The position numbers and the translations under genes were made by a program. The notes below the pieces were generated by a model. That model was not told the origin of the DNA and searched no databases. It saw only the letters and a list, made by a program, of their open reading frames with translations. A stretch of 64,000 nt of DNA. Source: Flavobacterium aerium. GTDB taxonomy: Bacteria; Bacteroidota; Bacteroidia; Flavobacteriales; Flavobacteriaceae. Every line of letters begins with the position of its first letter. The first letter of the stretch is position 1. Positions 36,007 through 45,332 of the stretch are shown in pieces. The stretch lies in NCBI RefSeq assembly GCF_030766725.1, contig NZ_JARQWR010000009.1:124001-188000 (forward strand), written 5' to 3'.

Positions 36007-37809
36007 ATGTCAGCAGAAGCTCACGATCACGATCAAGATCATGGTCACGAACATGAACATCACCATAAAGATACTTTCATAACGAAATATATCTTTAGTA
36101 TAGATCATAAAATGATTGCAAAACAATACCTTATTACAGGTATTATTATGGGAGTTATCGGTATTGGTTTATCGTTGCTTTTCCGTATGCAAATCGCTTG
36201 GCCAGAAGAATCATTCAAAATTTTTGAAGTTCTTTTAGGTGAAAAATTTGCTCCAGGTGGAGTGATGAAGAATGACATTTACCTTGCATTAGTAACCATT
36301 CACGGTACAATCATGGTATTCTTCGTATTGACTGCTGGTTTGAGTGGAACATTTAGTAATTTACTTATTCCATTGCAAATTGGAGCACGAGATATGGCTT
36401 CTGGTTTCATGAACATGGTTTCATACTGGTTATTCTTCCTTTCTGCTGTAATCATGGTTTGTTCTTTATTCGTTGAAGCGGGACCTGCATCTGCTGGTTG
36501 GACAATTTATCCTCCTTTAAGTGCATTGCCACAAGCAATTCCAGGATCAGGAACAGGAATGACATTATGGTTAGTTTCTATGGCGATCTTTATTGCATCG
36601 TCTTTAATGGGGTCATTAAACTATGTTGTTACAGTATTGAATTTGAGAACTAAAGGTATGTCTATGACTAGATTACCACTTACAATCTGGACATTCTTTA
36701 TTACTGCAGTTATTGGTATCGTTTCTTTCCCAGTATTATTCTCTGCAGCGCTATTATTAATTTTCGATAGAAGTTTTGGAACATCATTCTTCTTATCTGA
36801 TATATTTATTGCAGGTGAAGTTTTACACAATCAAGGTGGATCACCAGTATTATTCGAACACTTATTCTGGTTCTTAGGTCACCCTGAGGTATATATTGTA
36901 ATATTACCAGCAATGGGTATTGCTTCTGAAGTTATTGCTACAAACTCTCGTAAACCAATCTTTGGTTACAGAGCGATGATTACTTCTGTATTGGCAATTG
37001 CATTCTTATCTACAATCGTATGGGGTCACCATATGTTCGTATCAGGAATGAATCCATTCTTAGGATCTGTATTTACATTTACAACTTTATTGATTGCGAT
37101 TCCTTCAGCTGTAAAAGCGTTTAACTATATCACGACTTTATGGAGAGGTAATCTACAGTTGAATCCAGGTATGTTATTCTGTATTGGTTTCGTATCAACT
37201 TTCATTACTGGAGGTTTAACAGGAATCATTTTAGGAGATAGTACATTAGATATTAACGTTCACGATACGTATTTCGTAATTGCTCACTTCCACTTAGTAA
37301 TGGGTATCTCTGCACTTTATGGTATGTTTGGTGGTATTTACCACTGGTTCCCTAAAATGTTCGGAAGAATGATGAATAAGAACCTAGGTTATATTCACTT
37401 CTGGGTAACAGCAGTATGTGCCTATGGAGTATTCTTCCCAATGCACTTTATCGGTATGGCAGGTTTACCAAGACGTTACTATACAAACACAGCTTTCCCA
37501 TTATTTGATGATTTAGCTGACGTAAACGTAATCATTACATTATTTGCTTTAGTAGGTGGTGCATTCCAATTAGTATTCTTATGGAACTTCTTCCATAGTA
37601 TATTCTACGGTAAAAAAGCAGAACAAAACCCTTGGAAATCTAATACATTAGAGTGGACTACACCAGTAGAACACATCCACGGAAACTGGCCAGGAGAAAT
37701 CCCAGAAGTATACCGTTGGCCGTATGATTATAGCAAACCAGGTCATGATTTAGATTATGTACCTCAAAACGTTCCAATGAAAGAAGGTGAAGAAGTATTA
37801 AATCACTAA
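36007..37809 (+). CDS. coxA: Cytochrome c oxidase subunit I (A1-type)
   Basis: A 600-residue catalytic subunit of the proton-pumping haem-copper oxidase with twelve expected helices. Haem and copper ligands are visible: the low-spin haem His in VTIHGTIMVFF; CuB His and cross-linked Tyr in FLGHPEVYIVILP; the CuB His pair in VWGHHMF; and both haem His in HDTYFVIAHFHLVM. Glu in GHPEVY identifies an A1-type D-channel. The N-terminus before the first helix is unusually rich in His and Asp (HDHDQDHGHEHEHHHKD). It is the last gene of the act-cox operon; no subunit III gene follows. Confidence 0.97.
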   Translation: MSAEAHDHDQDHGHEHEHHHKDTFITKYIFSIDHKMIAKQYLITGIIMGVIGIGLSLLFRMQIAWPEESFKIFEVLLGEKFAPGGVMKNDIYLALVTIHGTIMVFFVLTAGLSGTFSNLLIPLQIGARDMASGFMNMVSYWLFFLSAVIMVCSLFVEAGPASAGWTIYPPLSALPQAIPGSGTGMTLWLVSMAIFIASSLMGSLNYVVTVLNLRTKGMSMTRLPLTIWTFFITAVIGIVSFPVLFSAALLLIFDRSFGTSFFLSDIFIAGEVLHNQGGSPVLFEHLFWFLGHPEVYIVILPAMGIASEVIATNSRKPIFGYRAMITSVLAIAFLSTIVWGHHMFVSGMNPFLGSVFTFTTLLIAIPSAVKAFNYITTLWRGNLQLNPGMLFCIGFVSTFITGGLTGIILGDSTLDINVHDTYFVIAHFHLVMGISALYGMFGGIYHWFPKMFGRMMNKNLGYIHFWVTAVCAYGVFFPMHFIGMAGLPRRYYTNTAFPLFDDLADVNVIITLFALVGGAFQLVFLWNFFHSIFYGKKAEQNPWKSNTLEWTTPVEHIHGNWPGEIPEVYRWPYDYSKPGHDLDYVPQNVPMKEGEEVLNH

Positions 37810-37826
37810 TCACTTTGAATCAATAT

Positions 37827-37866
37827 AAAAACGTCCTAAGCCTTTCGGTTTAGGACGTTTTGTTTT
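37827..37866 (+). terminator. Terminator of the act-cox operon
   Basis: Stem AAAACGTCCTAA / TTAGGACGTTTT with about 10 bases of loop, then TGTTTTT, 19 bases after the coxA stop. Confidence 0.92.
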
Positions 37867-37904
37867 TAGTACCTTTATGAATATTAATTTTTAGTCTATA
37901 GAAA

Positions 37905-38213
37905 ATGAAAAAGAAATATGAAAATTTAGAATTGGTCGTAAACGAAGCAGAACATCAGTTTGAAATGGAAGTAAAAGGAAAGCTGGCTTTAATAGAATAT
38001 CATGTTCAGGATGATCATAAAATATATCTTACCCATACTGAGGTTCCGCCAGAATTAGAAGGACAAGGTATTGGGAGTGCGTTGGTAGAGAAAGTGTTAG
38101 AATATATTAAGAAAAACAACTTAGTATTAGTACCGTTATGCTCCTTTGTGGCGAATTATGTAAATCAACATGATCAATGGCATTCTATTCTTTCAGAAGG
38201 CTACCAAATGTAG
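37905..38213 (+). CDS. Small GNAT-type N-acetyltransferase (YjdJ-like)
   Basis: A 102-residue protein of the short Gcn5-related acetyltransferase group. The acetyl-CoA pyrophosphate loop is LEGQGIGSALVEKVLEYI (about residues 55-72), preceded by the strand YLTHTEVPPE and followed by LVLVPLCSFVANYV. These minimal forms cover only the central part of the GNAT fold; their substrate is unknown. It is transcribed alone between the act-cox terminator and ruvB. Confidence 0.88.
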   Translation: MKKKYENLELVVNEAEHQFEMEVKGKLALIEYHVQDDHKIYLTHTEVPPELEGQGIGSALVEKVLEYIKKNNLVLVPLCSFVANYVNQHDQWHSILSEGYQM

Positions 38214-38262
38214 TTTTAAAGCTCTTTTAAATAGATTATATAGTACAACTGCAATTTCTTAG

Positions 38263-38270
38263 TATCTTTG
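38263..38270 (+). promoter_or_regulatory. ruvB promoter -7 element
   Basis: TATCTTTG, an exact TAnnTTTG match ending only 4 bases before the ruvB ATG. Transcription would therefore begin at or just beside the start codon, suggesting a leaderless mRNA. Confidence 0.65.
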
Positions 38271-38274
38271 CCCT

Positions 38275-39297
38275 ATGAATGAGAATTTAGATCCTACAAA
38301 CCAACATTACAACAACGAAGAACTTGATTTAGAAAAGAAATTGAGGCCTTTGTCATTTGATGATTTTGCTGGACAAGAACAAGTATTAGAAAATCTAAAA
38401 GTTTTTGTGGAAGCGGCTAACCTTCGTGAAGAAGCTTTAGATCATACTCTTTTTCATGGACCACCAGGATTAGGAAAAACAACTCTTGCTAATATATTAG
38501 CCAATGAACTTGGTGTTGGTATTAAAATCACATCTGGGCCTGTATTGGATAAACCAGGAGATTTAGCTGGATTGTTGACGAATTTGGACGAACGTGATGT
38601 TTTATTTATTGATGAAATTCATCGATTAAGTCCTATTGTAGAAGAATACTTATATTCTGCTATGGAAGATTTTAAGATTGATATTATGATTGAATCGGGC
38701 CCTAATGCCAGAACAGTTCAAATCAATCTGAATCCTTTTACATTAGTTGGTGCTACAACCCGTTCAGGATTATTGACGGCACCTATGCGTGCCCGTTTTG
38801 GAATTTCAAGTAGATTACAATATTATACTACGGAATTACTAACTACGATTGTAGAACGTAGTTCTGCGATATTAAAAATGCCTATTACGATGGAAGCAGC
38901 TATAGAAATAGCTGGAAGAAGTAGAGGAACACCACGTATTGCAAATGCATTATTGCGTCGTGTGAGAGATTTTGCTCAGATTAAAGGTAACGGATCAATT
39001 GATATTGAAATTGCTCGCTATTCATTAAAGGCATTAAATGTTGATGCACATGGATTGGATGAAATGGACAATAAAATTTTGACGACTATAATTGAGAAAT
39101 TTAAAGGTGGTCCAGTGGGACTTTCCACCTTAGCGACAGCTGTATCAGAAAGTAGCGAAACCATTGAAGAAGTTTACGAACCCTTTTTGATTCAAGAAGG
39201 CTTTATTATGCGTACTCCACGTGGACGTGAAGTGACTGAGAAAGCCTATAAACATTTAGGTAAAATAAAATTGAATACACAAGGCGGACTTTTTTAA
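38275..39297 (+). CDS. ruvB: Holliday junction branch migration helicase RuvB
   Basis: A 340-residue AAA+ ATPase that drives branch migration with RuvA. The Walker A block is [18 protein letters not shown] (about 60-77), Walker B is [11 protein letters not shown], sensor 1 lies in [20 protein letters not shown], and the C-terminal winged helix ends in [17 protein letters not shown]. It is full length. ruvA is in the same window at 55344 but not adjacent. The start is set by the conserved N-terminus [19 protein letters not shown] and agrees with the promoter. Confidence 0.97.
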   Translation: MNENLDPTNQHYNNEELDLEKKLRPLSFDDFAGQEQVLENLKVFVEAANLREEALDHTLFHGPPGLGKTTLANILANELGVGIKITSGPVLDKPGDLAGLLTNLDERDVLFIDEIHRLSPIVEEYLYSAMEDFKIDIMIESGPNARTVQINLNPFTLVGATTRSGLLTAPMRARFGISSRLQYYTTELLTTIVERSSAILKMPITMEAAIEIAGRSRGTPRIANALLRRVRDFAQIKGNGSIDIEIARYSLKALNVDAHGLDEMDNKILTTIIEKFKGGPVGLSTLATAVSESSETIEEVYEPFLIQEGFIMRTPRGREVTEKAYKHLGKIKLNTQGGLF

Positions 39298-39347
39298 AGA
39301 TTATTCTTTGGAGAAGCCACCGTTTTTTCTACAATTCTTAGTGTATT

Positions 39348-40268
39348 ATGATTAATAAAAGCCAATATACAAAGTTTATAAAAGCCGAAGCAGACCGCCT
39401 CGGTTTTTTATCTTGTGGTATATCCAAGGCTGGATTTTTAGAAGATGAGGCCCCTAGATTAGAAGATTGGTTAAAGAATAATAGTCATGGACAAATGACT
39501 TATATGGAAAACCATTTTGATAAACGACTAGACCCTACACTACTTGTTGAAGGATCGAAAAGTGTAATTTCCCTATTGCTGAATTACTATCCTCCACAAA
39601 TTCAGACTACAGAGAGTTATAAGATTTCAAAATATGCCTATGGTAAAGATTACCATTTTGTTATTAAAGAAAAATTAAAAGAACTCTTAAATTCCATTGA
39701 AGAGAATATAGGCGAAGTTTCAGGTCGAGCATTTGTAGATTCTGCTCCTGTGCTTGATAAAGCATGGGCTGCAAAAAGTGGGTTAGGATGGAGAGGGAAA
39801 AATAGTAATTTGCTGAGTAAACAAGTCGGTTCTTTCTTCTTTATTGCCGAACTAATTGTGGACTTAGAATTGGATTATGATACGGCAACAACAGACCATT
39901 GTGGGAGTTGTACAAAATGTATTGATGCCTGTCCTACACAAGCCATAGTCGCTCCATACGTCGTTGATGGAAGTAAGTGTATTTCGTATTATACGATTGA
40001 ACTCAAGGAAAATATTCCTTTTGAAATGAAAGGACAATTTGATGAATGGATGTTTGGATGCGATACCTGTCAAGATGTATGTCCATGGAACCGTTTTTCA
40101 AAAGCACACAGTGAACCATTATTCAATCCAAATCCGGAAATGCTATCGATGACCAAAAATGATTGGGAAGAAATTACAGAAGACACTTTTAAAAAAGTAT
40201 TCAAAGATTCTCCATTAAAGCGTACTAAGTTTGACGGTTTGAAACGGAATATTAATTTCTTAAAGTAG
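39348..40268 (+). CDS. queG: Epoxyqueuosine reductase QueG
   Basis: A 306-residue cobalamin- and iron-sulfur-dependent enzyme that performs the last step of queuosine synthesis on tRNA. The N-terminal cobalamin-binding region includes the motif [20 protein letters not shown] (about 125-144). Two ferredoxin-like cysteine sets follow, [12 protein letters not shown] and [11 protein letters not shown]. It ends shortly after the second cluster, so it lacks the HEAT-like tail of longer homologues, as is common in Bacteroidota. Its last 17 bases overlap the convergent lacI-type gene. Confidence 0.95.
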   Translation: MINKSQYTKFIKAEADRLGFLSCGISKAGFLEDEAPRLEDWLKNNSHGQMTYMENHFDKRLDPTLLVEGSKSVISLLLNYYPPQIQTTESYKISKYAYGKDYHFVIKEKLKELLNSIEENIGEVSGRAFVDSAPVLDKAWAAKSGLGWRGKNSNLLSKQVGSFFFIAELIVDLELDYDTATTDHCGSCTKCIDACPTQAIVAPYVVDGSKCISYYTIELKENIPFEMKGQFDEWMFGCDTCQDVCPWNRFSKAHSEPLFNPNPEMLSMTKNDWEEITEDTFKKVFKDSPLKRTKFDGLKRNINFLK

Positions 40269-41280
40269 ACTCTCGTTCAATAATATAAGTTGGAAGTTCT
40301 ATCATTTGATGTTTAATAGGAAGATGCTCCTTCATTTGAGTTATTTCATCAATTAAAATGGCGGCAGCTCTATTTCCAATATCATAACCGGGCTGATCAA
40401 TAGTCGTAAGTTTTGGTGAAATAACAGTAGACATAAACCAGTTACTAAAACCAAAAACGGCAATTTGATCGGGTATTTTAACTGCAATTTCATTCAGGTA
40501 TTTAATAATTCCAATCGCTACTAAATCTGTAATAGCAAAGACAGCATCAACATCTTTATGATCCTGAACTAGTTTTTGTGCATTGGCATAACCATCTTCA
40601 AAATCAGTATTATGATCACACATATATACTAAAGATGCATCGTAGGGTATACCATGATCTTCTAATGCTTTTTTGTATCCAACAAATCGATCGATTGAAT
40701 TTTGAGGTACGTTTGAACCTCTAAAATGAGCTATTTTTTTATATCCTTTTTCTATTAGATAAGTAACAGCATCATAAGCAGCCTTACGATCATTAATTAC
40801 AACTTTTGAACAATTTACCATTTTGGCAATTTTGTCAAATAATACTACAGGCGTATTTTTCTTAATGACAGCATTGATATGTGAAAAATCATCAGTCTCA
40901 TTTGAAAGAGACATTAAAATACCATCTACTCTTTTTTGTAGTAATAATTCAATCTGTTTTTTCTCTAATTCATATTTCTCGCTAGACTGTAAAATAATAA
41001 CCAGATAACCCCTGCTTTCAGCTTCTTCCAGAATACCATTCAATACACTTGAAAAAAAATGATGAACGGTTGCTGGAATAATAACCCCGATTGTTTTGGT
41101 TTCATTTGTTCGGAGATTAACGGCATTTGAATTTGGTCTATAATTCATTTCTTCTGCCATTTCAATAACTTTTGAACGTGTCAATTTACTAATATCAGGA
41201 TATCCTTTAAGTGCTTTTGAAACGGTGGTTACCGAAATACCTAACGCCGAAGCAATATCTATAAGTTTTGTATCATTCAT
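40252..41280 (-). CDS. LacI family transcriptional regulator of the trehalose locus
   Basis: A 342-residue regulator. The N-terminal helix-turn-helix (about 3-30) includes [20 protein letters not shown], followed by a hinge helix ([10 protein letters not shown]) and a periplasmic-binding-protein-like sensor domain (about 60-335). The sensor would bind a sugar or sugar phosphate; in this setting trehalose or a product is likely but unproven. It is divergent from the TonB-receptor, MFS and trehalase genes, and the gap holds two perfect LacI-type palindromes at 41330 and 41351, close to its own start. It probably controls both directions. Confidence 0.93.
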   Translation of the reverse strand: MNDTKLIDIASALGISVTTVSKALKGYPDISKLTRSKVIEMAEEMNYRPNSNAVNLRTNETKTIGVIIPATVHHFFSSVLNGILEEAESRGYLVIILQSSEKYELEKKQIELLLQKRVDGILMSLSNETDDFSHINAVIKKNTPVVLFDKIAKMVNCSKVVINDRKAAYDAVTYLIEKGYKKIAHFRGSNVPQNSIDRFVGYKKALEDHGIPYDASLVYMCDHNTDFEDGYANAQKLVQDHKDVDAVFAITDLVAIGIIKYLNEIAVKIPDQIAVFGFSNWFMSTVISPKLTTIDQPGYDIGNRAAAILIDEITQMKEHLPIKHQMIELPTYIIERESTLRN

Positions 41281-41327
41281 AAAATAAATGTAATGAAATA
41301 TATCGCTTTAAAGTAAAAATATTTTTC

Positions 41328-41366
41328 AACGAAAACGTTTTCGGTAAAATCGAAAACGTTTTCGTT
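41328..41366. promoter_or_regulatory. Double LacI-type operator
   Basis: Two copies of the perfect 14-bp palindrome CGAAAACGTTTTCG at 41330-41343 and 41351-41364, separated by GTAAAAT. Their centres are 21 bp apart, close to two helical turns, so both face the same side of the DNA. The outer CAA/TTG flanks make the pair itself a larger inverted repeat. The core is the classic LacI-family site, placed in the divergent gap. Confidence 0.9.
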
Positions 41367-41448
41367 GAATATTTAACACTTAGAAGTTAAAATCATGTTA
41401 AGTTTACAATAATAAATACTAATAATTACTAATCAAACAAAAATATAT

Positions 41449-44067
41449 ATGAAACGGTTAAGCTACATTCACGGTATTATTGTGATATTGATTTTGTGTT
41501 TTATACCTGAATTTTCAAATGCACAAACGAAAGGGAGTGTATCGGGAACTATAAAAGACAATTCGGGGCTATCAGCTGCGAGTATCAATGTAACACTTCA
41601 AGGAAGCACGTTGCAAACAGCAACCGATATAGATGGGAATTTCAAAATTTTTGAAGTAGAACCTGGACAATACACAATCTCAGTCTCAGGGATAGGTTAT
41701 AAAACAAAAAAACAAGCTGTCTCCGTAGTGAGTGGGCAAGATACTCGAATAGATTTGGTGGTAGAGGATGATTTATTATCGTTAGATGAAGTTGTAGTAA
41801 CGGGATCTTCAAATCCAAGAACAAAAATAGAATCGAGTGTAGCTATTACTACATTGGGAATTCAGGAGATTTCCAGAATAGAACCACAAAGTGCAGCAGA
41901 TGTATTAAAAGTTATTCCAGGATTTTATGTAGAAACTTCTGGAGGTGCAGTGGGAAATAACCTTTTTGCTCGAGGGATCCCATCTGTAGGAGCTTACGAA
42001 TATGTGCAAATTCAAGAAGATGGATTGCCTGTTTTTGAAGACGGAGCTTTACAGTTTGCTAATGCAGATAATTTTTTCCGTTTTGATGAAACGATAGATA
42101 AAGTAGAAGCCATAAAAGGAGGTTCAGGATCTATTTTTGCTACAAATGCACCAGGAGGAATTATCAATTTGATTAGTAAAAGAGGATCAAATGATTTTAA
42201 AGGTGTGTATAAACTTTCAACAGGGATGCCAAATGGATTATTGCGTAACGATTTCAATGTTAGTGGACCATTGGTAAAAGATAAATTGTTTTTTAGTATA
42301 GGTGGTTTTTACCGTACCGATGAAGGAGTACGTGACCCAGGTTTTACAGCCAATAAAGGTGGACAAGTAAAAGCAAATCTTAGATATGAATTTGATAAAG
42401 GATATGTACAAGTTTTCTATAAAAAATTAGATGATCGAAATATATTTTACTTGGGTGTTCCCTTGACAGGAAAAGATAACCCAAAAGGAGCACCAGGGTT
42501 TAATGCGAATTATGGAACTTTAACTTCATCAAACTTTAGCAGACTGAAAGTACCACAAGTAGGAGGAGGCTATTTTGAAAGAGATTTAGAAGATGGAATT
42601 CATCCAGTAGTAGATGCTTTAGGAGCTGTTGTAAAAGTAGACATCGATGAACAATGGACGATTAAAAATTCTTTTAAAAATACTAATATAGATCAAACAT
42701 ATACAGCAATATTTCCAAGAGCAGATCCACAATCAGCAGCAAATTTTGCAGCAAACTATAAAGGAGATTTAGCCTTAGGAAATCCTATATATTCTTATGT
42801 TGATACAGGAGAAATTGCGAATCCAAATTTAGTAGCCGAATTAGGATACTGGGCGATTGATAAAAAGATGCAAAATTTTGTAAATAACTTCAATCTAAAT
42901 TATAATAGCGAAAAAGTGAATCTTACGTTTGGATATTACTATTCAAATTGGAAATCGACACAATATTGGAACTGGAGTAATATATTGGCAGAAATTTCGG
43001 ATAATCCAAGATTACTGAATCTAGTAGATGGAAATAAATTACCCACAGATACCAATTATTCTAGAACCTATAATGGTGTAAGTTCAATTTCTTGGCTAAC
43101 ACGAGACGGGCAAACCAAAGGAATTTTGAATGCATTTTATGCCAATGCAGAGATAAAAGCTTCGGAAAATCTAAATATTGATTTAGGAATTCGATACGAT
43201 ATGGATCGTTATTCAGGATATAAAAGCAATAATGAAACAGCCTCTTTAGGTATTGGGAATACATCGGCAGATGATAATGTCTCAGTAATAGGAAGTACAT
43301 TCACGTACTGGAAATACGATGTAAACCGTATTTCATTTTCAGCAGCGGCCAATTATAAATTTACAGAAAATATGGCAGCCTATGTACGATTCAGTAATGG
43401 TTTTAGATCCCCAGTAGAAGAAGCTTTATATGATAATGCACCTAAGTTTGAAGGAATAAAAGAAACAGTAATCAATCAATTGGAATTTGGTTATAAGTAT
43501 AATGGATCAAACTTTGCCCTTTTTGCGAATGCATTCTATATGAAATTGGATAATATTGCCTTTACGGATATTTTATTGACTGGACAGTCAGAAAATAAAT
43601 TTGCTTCCGCAGATAATATCGGATTAGAGATTGAAGCAAACTATAAAATAGGGAAACTATACACCACTTTTAGAGGGACAATACAAAATCCAGAATTTAA
43701 GGATTTTTCTTCTACAGATTATAACTACTCAGGAAATACAGTGAGAAGGATACCAAAAACCTATTTTACATTGTCGCCAAGTTATGATATTACAGATAAA
43801 CTAAATGCATTTGTACAATGGGGATTCTATGGAAAGAAATTTTCAGATAATGCCAATGAAGCAAAACTACCAAGCTATAGTGAATTTGACTTAGGAGCAG
43901 GATATAAAATTAAAAATGTACTTCTTGCATTTTCAGTGAAAAATGTTTTCAATGCTGTAGGTCTAACCGAAGGAAATCCAAGAGTAGCAGGGACACAAGG
44001 GGATGTGTATTATGCTCGACCTATAATGGGAACTCATGGAACATTGAGTATGACCTACAGATTTTAA
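41449..44067 (+). CDS. TonB-dependent outer membrane receptor
   Basis: An 872-residue outer membrane transporter. The signal peptide ends at about residue 26 (FSNAQ). A carboxypeptidase-regulatory-like domain (about 30-105: GSVSGTIKDNSGLSAASINV) leads to the TonB-box-like region LDEVVVTGSS, the plug (about 120-260), and a long beta-barrel closing with the terminal aromatic residue in MTYRF. There is no SusD-like gene beside it, so it is not a classic SusC/SusD pair. It is the first gene of the unit with the MFS permease and trehalase, and lies downstream of the double operator. Trehalose or a trehalose-containing glycan is the inferred substrate. Confidence 0.92.
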   Translation: MKRLSYIHGIIVILILCFIPEFSNAQTKGSVSGTIKDNSGLSAASINVTLQGSTLQTATDIDGNFKIFEVEPGQYTISVSGIGYKTKKQAVSVVSGQDTRIDLVVEDDLLSLDEVVVTGSSNPRTKIESSVAITTLGIQEISRIEPQSAADVLKVIPGFYVETSGGAVGNNLFARGIPSVGAYEYVQIQEDGLPVFEDGALQFANADNFFRFDETIDKVEAIKGGSGSIFATNAPGGIINLISKRGSNDFKGVYKLSTGMPNGLLRNDFNVSGPLVKDKLFFSIGGFYRTDEGVRDPGFTANKGGQVKANLRYEFDKGYVQVFYKKLDDRNIFYLGVPLTGKDNPKGAPGFNANYGTLTSSNFSRLKVPQVGGGYFERDLEDGIHPVVDALGAVVKVDIDEQWTIKNSFKNTNIDQTYTAIFPRADPQSAANFAANYKGDLALGNPIYSYVDTGEIANPNLVAELGYWAIDKKMQNFVNNFNLNYNSEKVNLTFGYYYSNWKSTQYWNWSNILAEISDNPRLLNLVDGNKLPTDTNYSRTYNGVSSISWLTRDGQTKGILNAFYANAEIKASENLNIDLGIRYDMDRYSGYKSNNETASLGIGNTSADDNVSVIGSTFTYWKYDVNRISFSAAANYKFTENMAAYVRFSNGFRSPVEEALYDNAPKFEGIKETVINQLEFGYKYNGSNFALFANAFYMKLDNIAFTDILLTGQSENKFASADNIGLEIEANYKIGKLYTTFRGTIQNPEFKDFSSTDYNYSGNTVRRIPKTYFTLSPSYDITDKLNAFVQWGFYGKKFSDNANEAKLPSYSEFDLGAGYKIKNVLLAFSVKNVFNAVGLTEGNPRVAGTQGDVYYARPIMGTHGTLSMTYRF

Positions 44068-44111
44068 TCCGTAACTTTAGTAGAGCAAATGAGCTATACA
44101 AAATATAAAAT

Positions 44112-45332
44112 ATGAAAAATGTTGGAGTAAAAATTGCATTGTATCTGAACTATTTCATGTTTGCGATTTTATTAAATAGTGTAGGAATAGTGATTTTTAA
44201 ATCACAGAAAAACTACGGAGTTGATGAAGTACAAGCGAGTATTCTGGAAGCCTTTAAAGACATGCCTATTGCCATTGTATCTTTTCTAATAGCCTCATTT
44301 TTGCCAAGAATAGGATATAAAAAAGCAATGCTTATTGGCTTGGCCTTAGTTACCATGGCTTGTATAGGAATGTATTTTGGAAACTCATTCAATACAGCAA
44401 AAATATTATTTGCCACAGTAGGAGTGTCATTTGCTTTAATAAAAGTCTCAGTATATTCTCTAATAGGAACTGTAACCGAAAACAAGAAAGAGCATAATGC
44501 TTTGATGAGCAGTGTAGAAGGAGTATTCATGATTGGGATAGCATTAACTTACTTTCTATTCCCTTTCTTTAATAATGAAAATGATCCCAATTCCTGGTTG
44601 AATGTATACTGGCTTCTAGCAGTGATGTCTGCCTTATCCTTTGTTTTTTTATTCTTTACCAAATTTGAAAAAAACGAAGAAATACAGAAAACGAATTTGT
44701 CCGATGATTTCTCGCAAATGTTTAAGCTCATAACAAAATTATTAATCATTGTTTTTGTGATAAGCGCTTTTCTGTTTGTGATGATTGAACAAGGAATAAT
44801 GACATGGCTGCCTACCTTTAATCAAAAAGTATTACACCTTAAAGACAATATTAGTATTATGATGGCTAGTATTTTGGCTATATCATTGGCGATTGGACGA
44901 ATAATTGCAGGTGTAGTGACCAAAAAAATAGACTGGATATGGGTTTTAACATTTTGTATTGTCTGTGCAATGCTAATTGTGGTTTTTGTCTTACCAAGAA
45001 CAGTAGGGTTAGAAGTCAGAGAAATTAATTCCTTAGGAGATATACCTCTAATCGGTTTTGCTTTCCCAATAGTGGGATTATTTATATCACCTATTTATCC
45101 CCTATTAAATTCAGTTGTATTGAGTGCTTTGCCTAAAAACCAACACAGTGCTATGACTGGACTAATAGTTGTTTTCTCAGCACTTGGAGGGACTTTGGGA
45201 TCGAGAACAATTGGTTGGCTTTTTAAGAACCAAGGTCCAGAAAATGCTTTTTATTTTACGTTAATCCCAATGACTTTACTCTTAATTGCCTTTTTTATAT
45301 TAAAAAAATTAACTGCTAAAAATGAAATTTAA
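44112..45332 (+). CDS. MFS transporter (inferred sugar permease)
   Basis: A 406-residue major facilitator superfamily protein with about twelve hydrophobic segments in two six-helix halves (for example IALYLNYFMFAILLNSVGIV and ALGGTLGSRTIGWLF). A basic loop, FLPRIGYKKAMLIGLAL, fits the A-like motif between helices 2 and 3. It is placed between the outer membrane receptor and the trehalase, and the trehalase ATG starts 11 bases before its stop. It would carry the disaccharide across the inner membrane. The substrate is inferred only from neighbours. Confidence 0.88.
   Translation: MKNVGVKIALYLNYFMFAILLNSVGIVIFKSQKNYGVDEVQASILEAFKDMPIAIVSFLIASFLPRIGYKKAMLIGLALVTMACIGMYFGNSFNTAKILFATVGVSFALIKVSVYSLIGTVTENKKEHNALMSSVEGVFMIGIALTYFLFPFFNNENDPNSWLNVYWLLAVMSALSFVFLFFTKFEKNEEIQKTNLSDDFSQMFKLITKLLIIVFVISAFLFVMIEQGIMTWLPTFNQKVLHLKDNISIMMASILAISLAIGRIIAGVVTKKIDWIWVLTFCIVCAMLIVVFVLPRTVGLEVREINSLGDIPLIGFAFPIVGLFISPIYPLLNSVVLSALPKNQHSAMTGLIVVFSALGGTLGSRTIGWLFKNQGPENAFYFTLIPMTLLLIAFFILKKLTAKNEI

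Noticed and set aside
41449..44067. SusC-type receptor of a SusCD pair
   Set aside because: No SusD-like lipoprotein gene is present in the locus.
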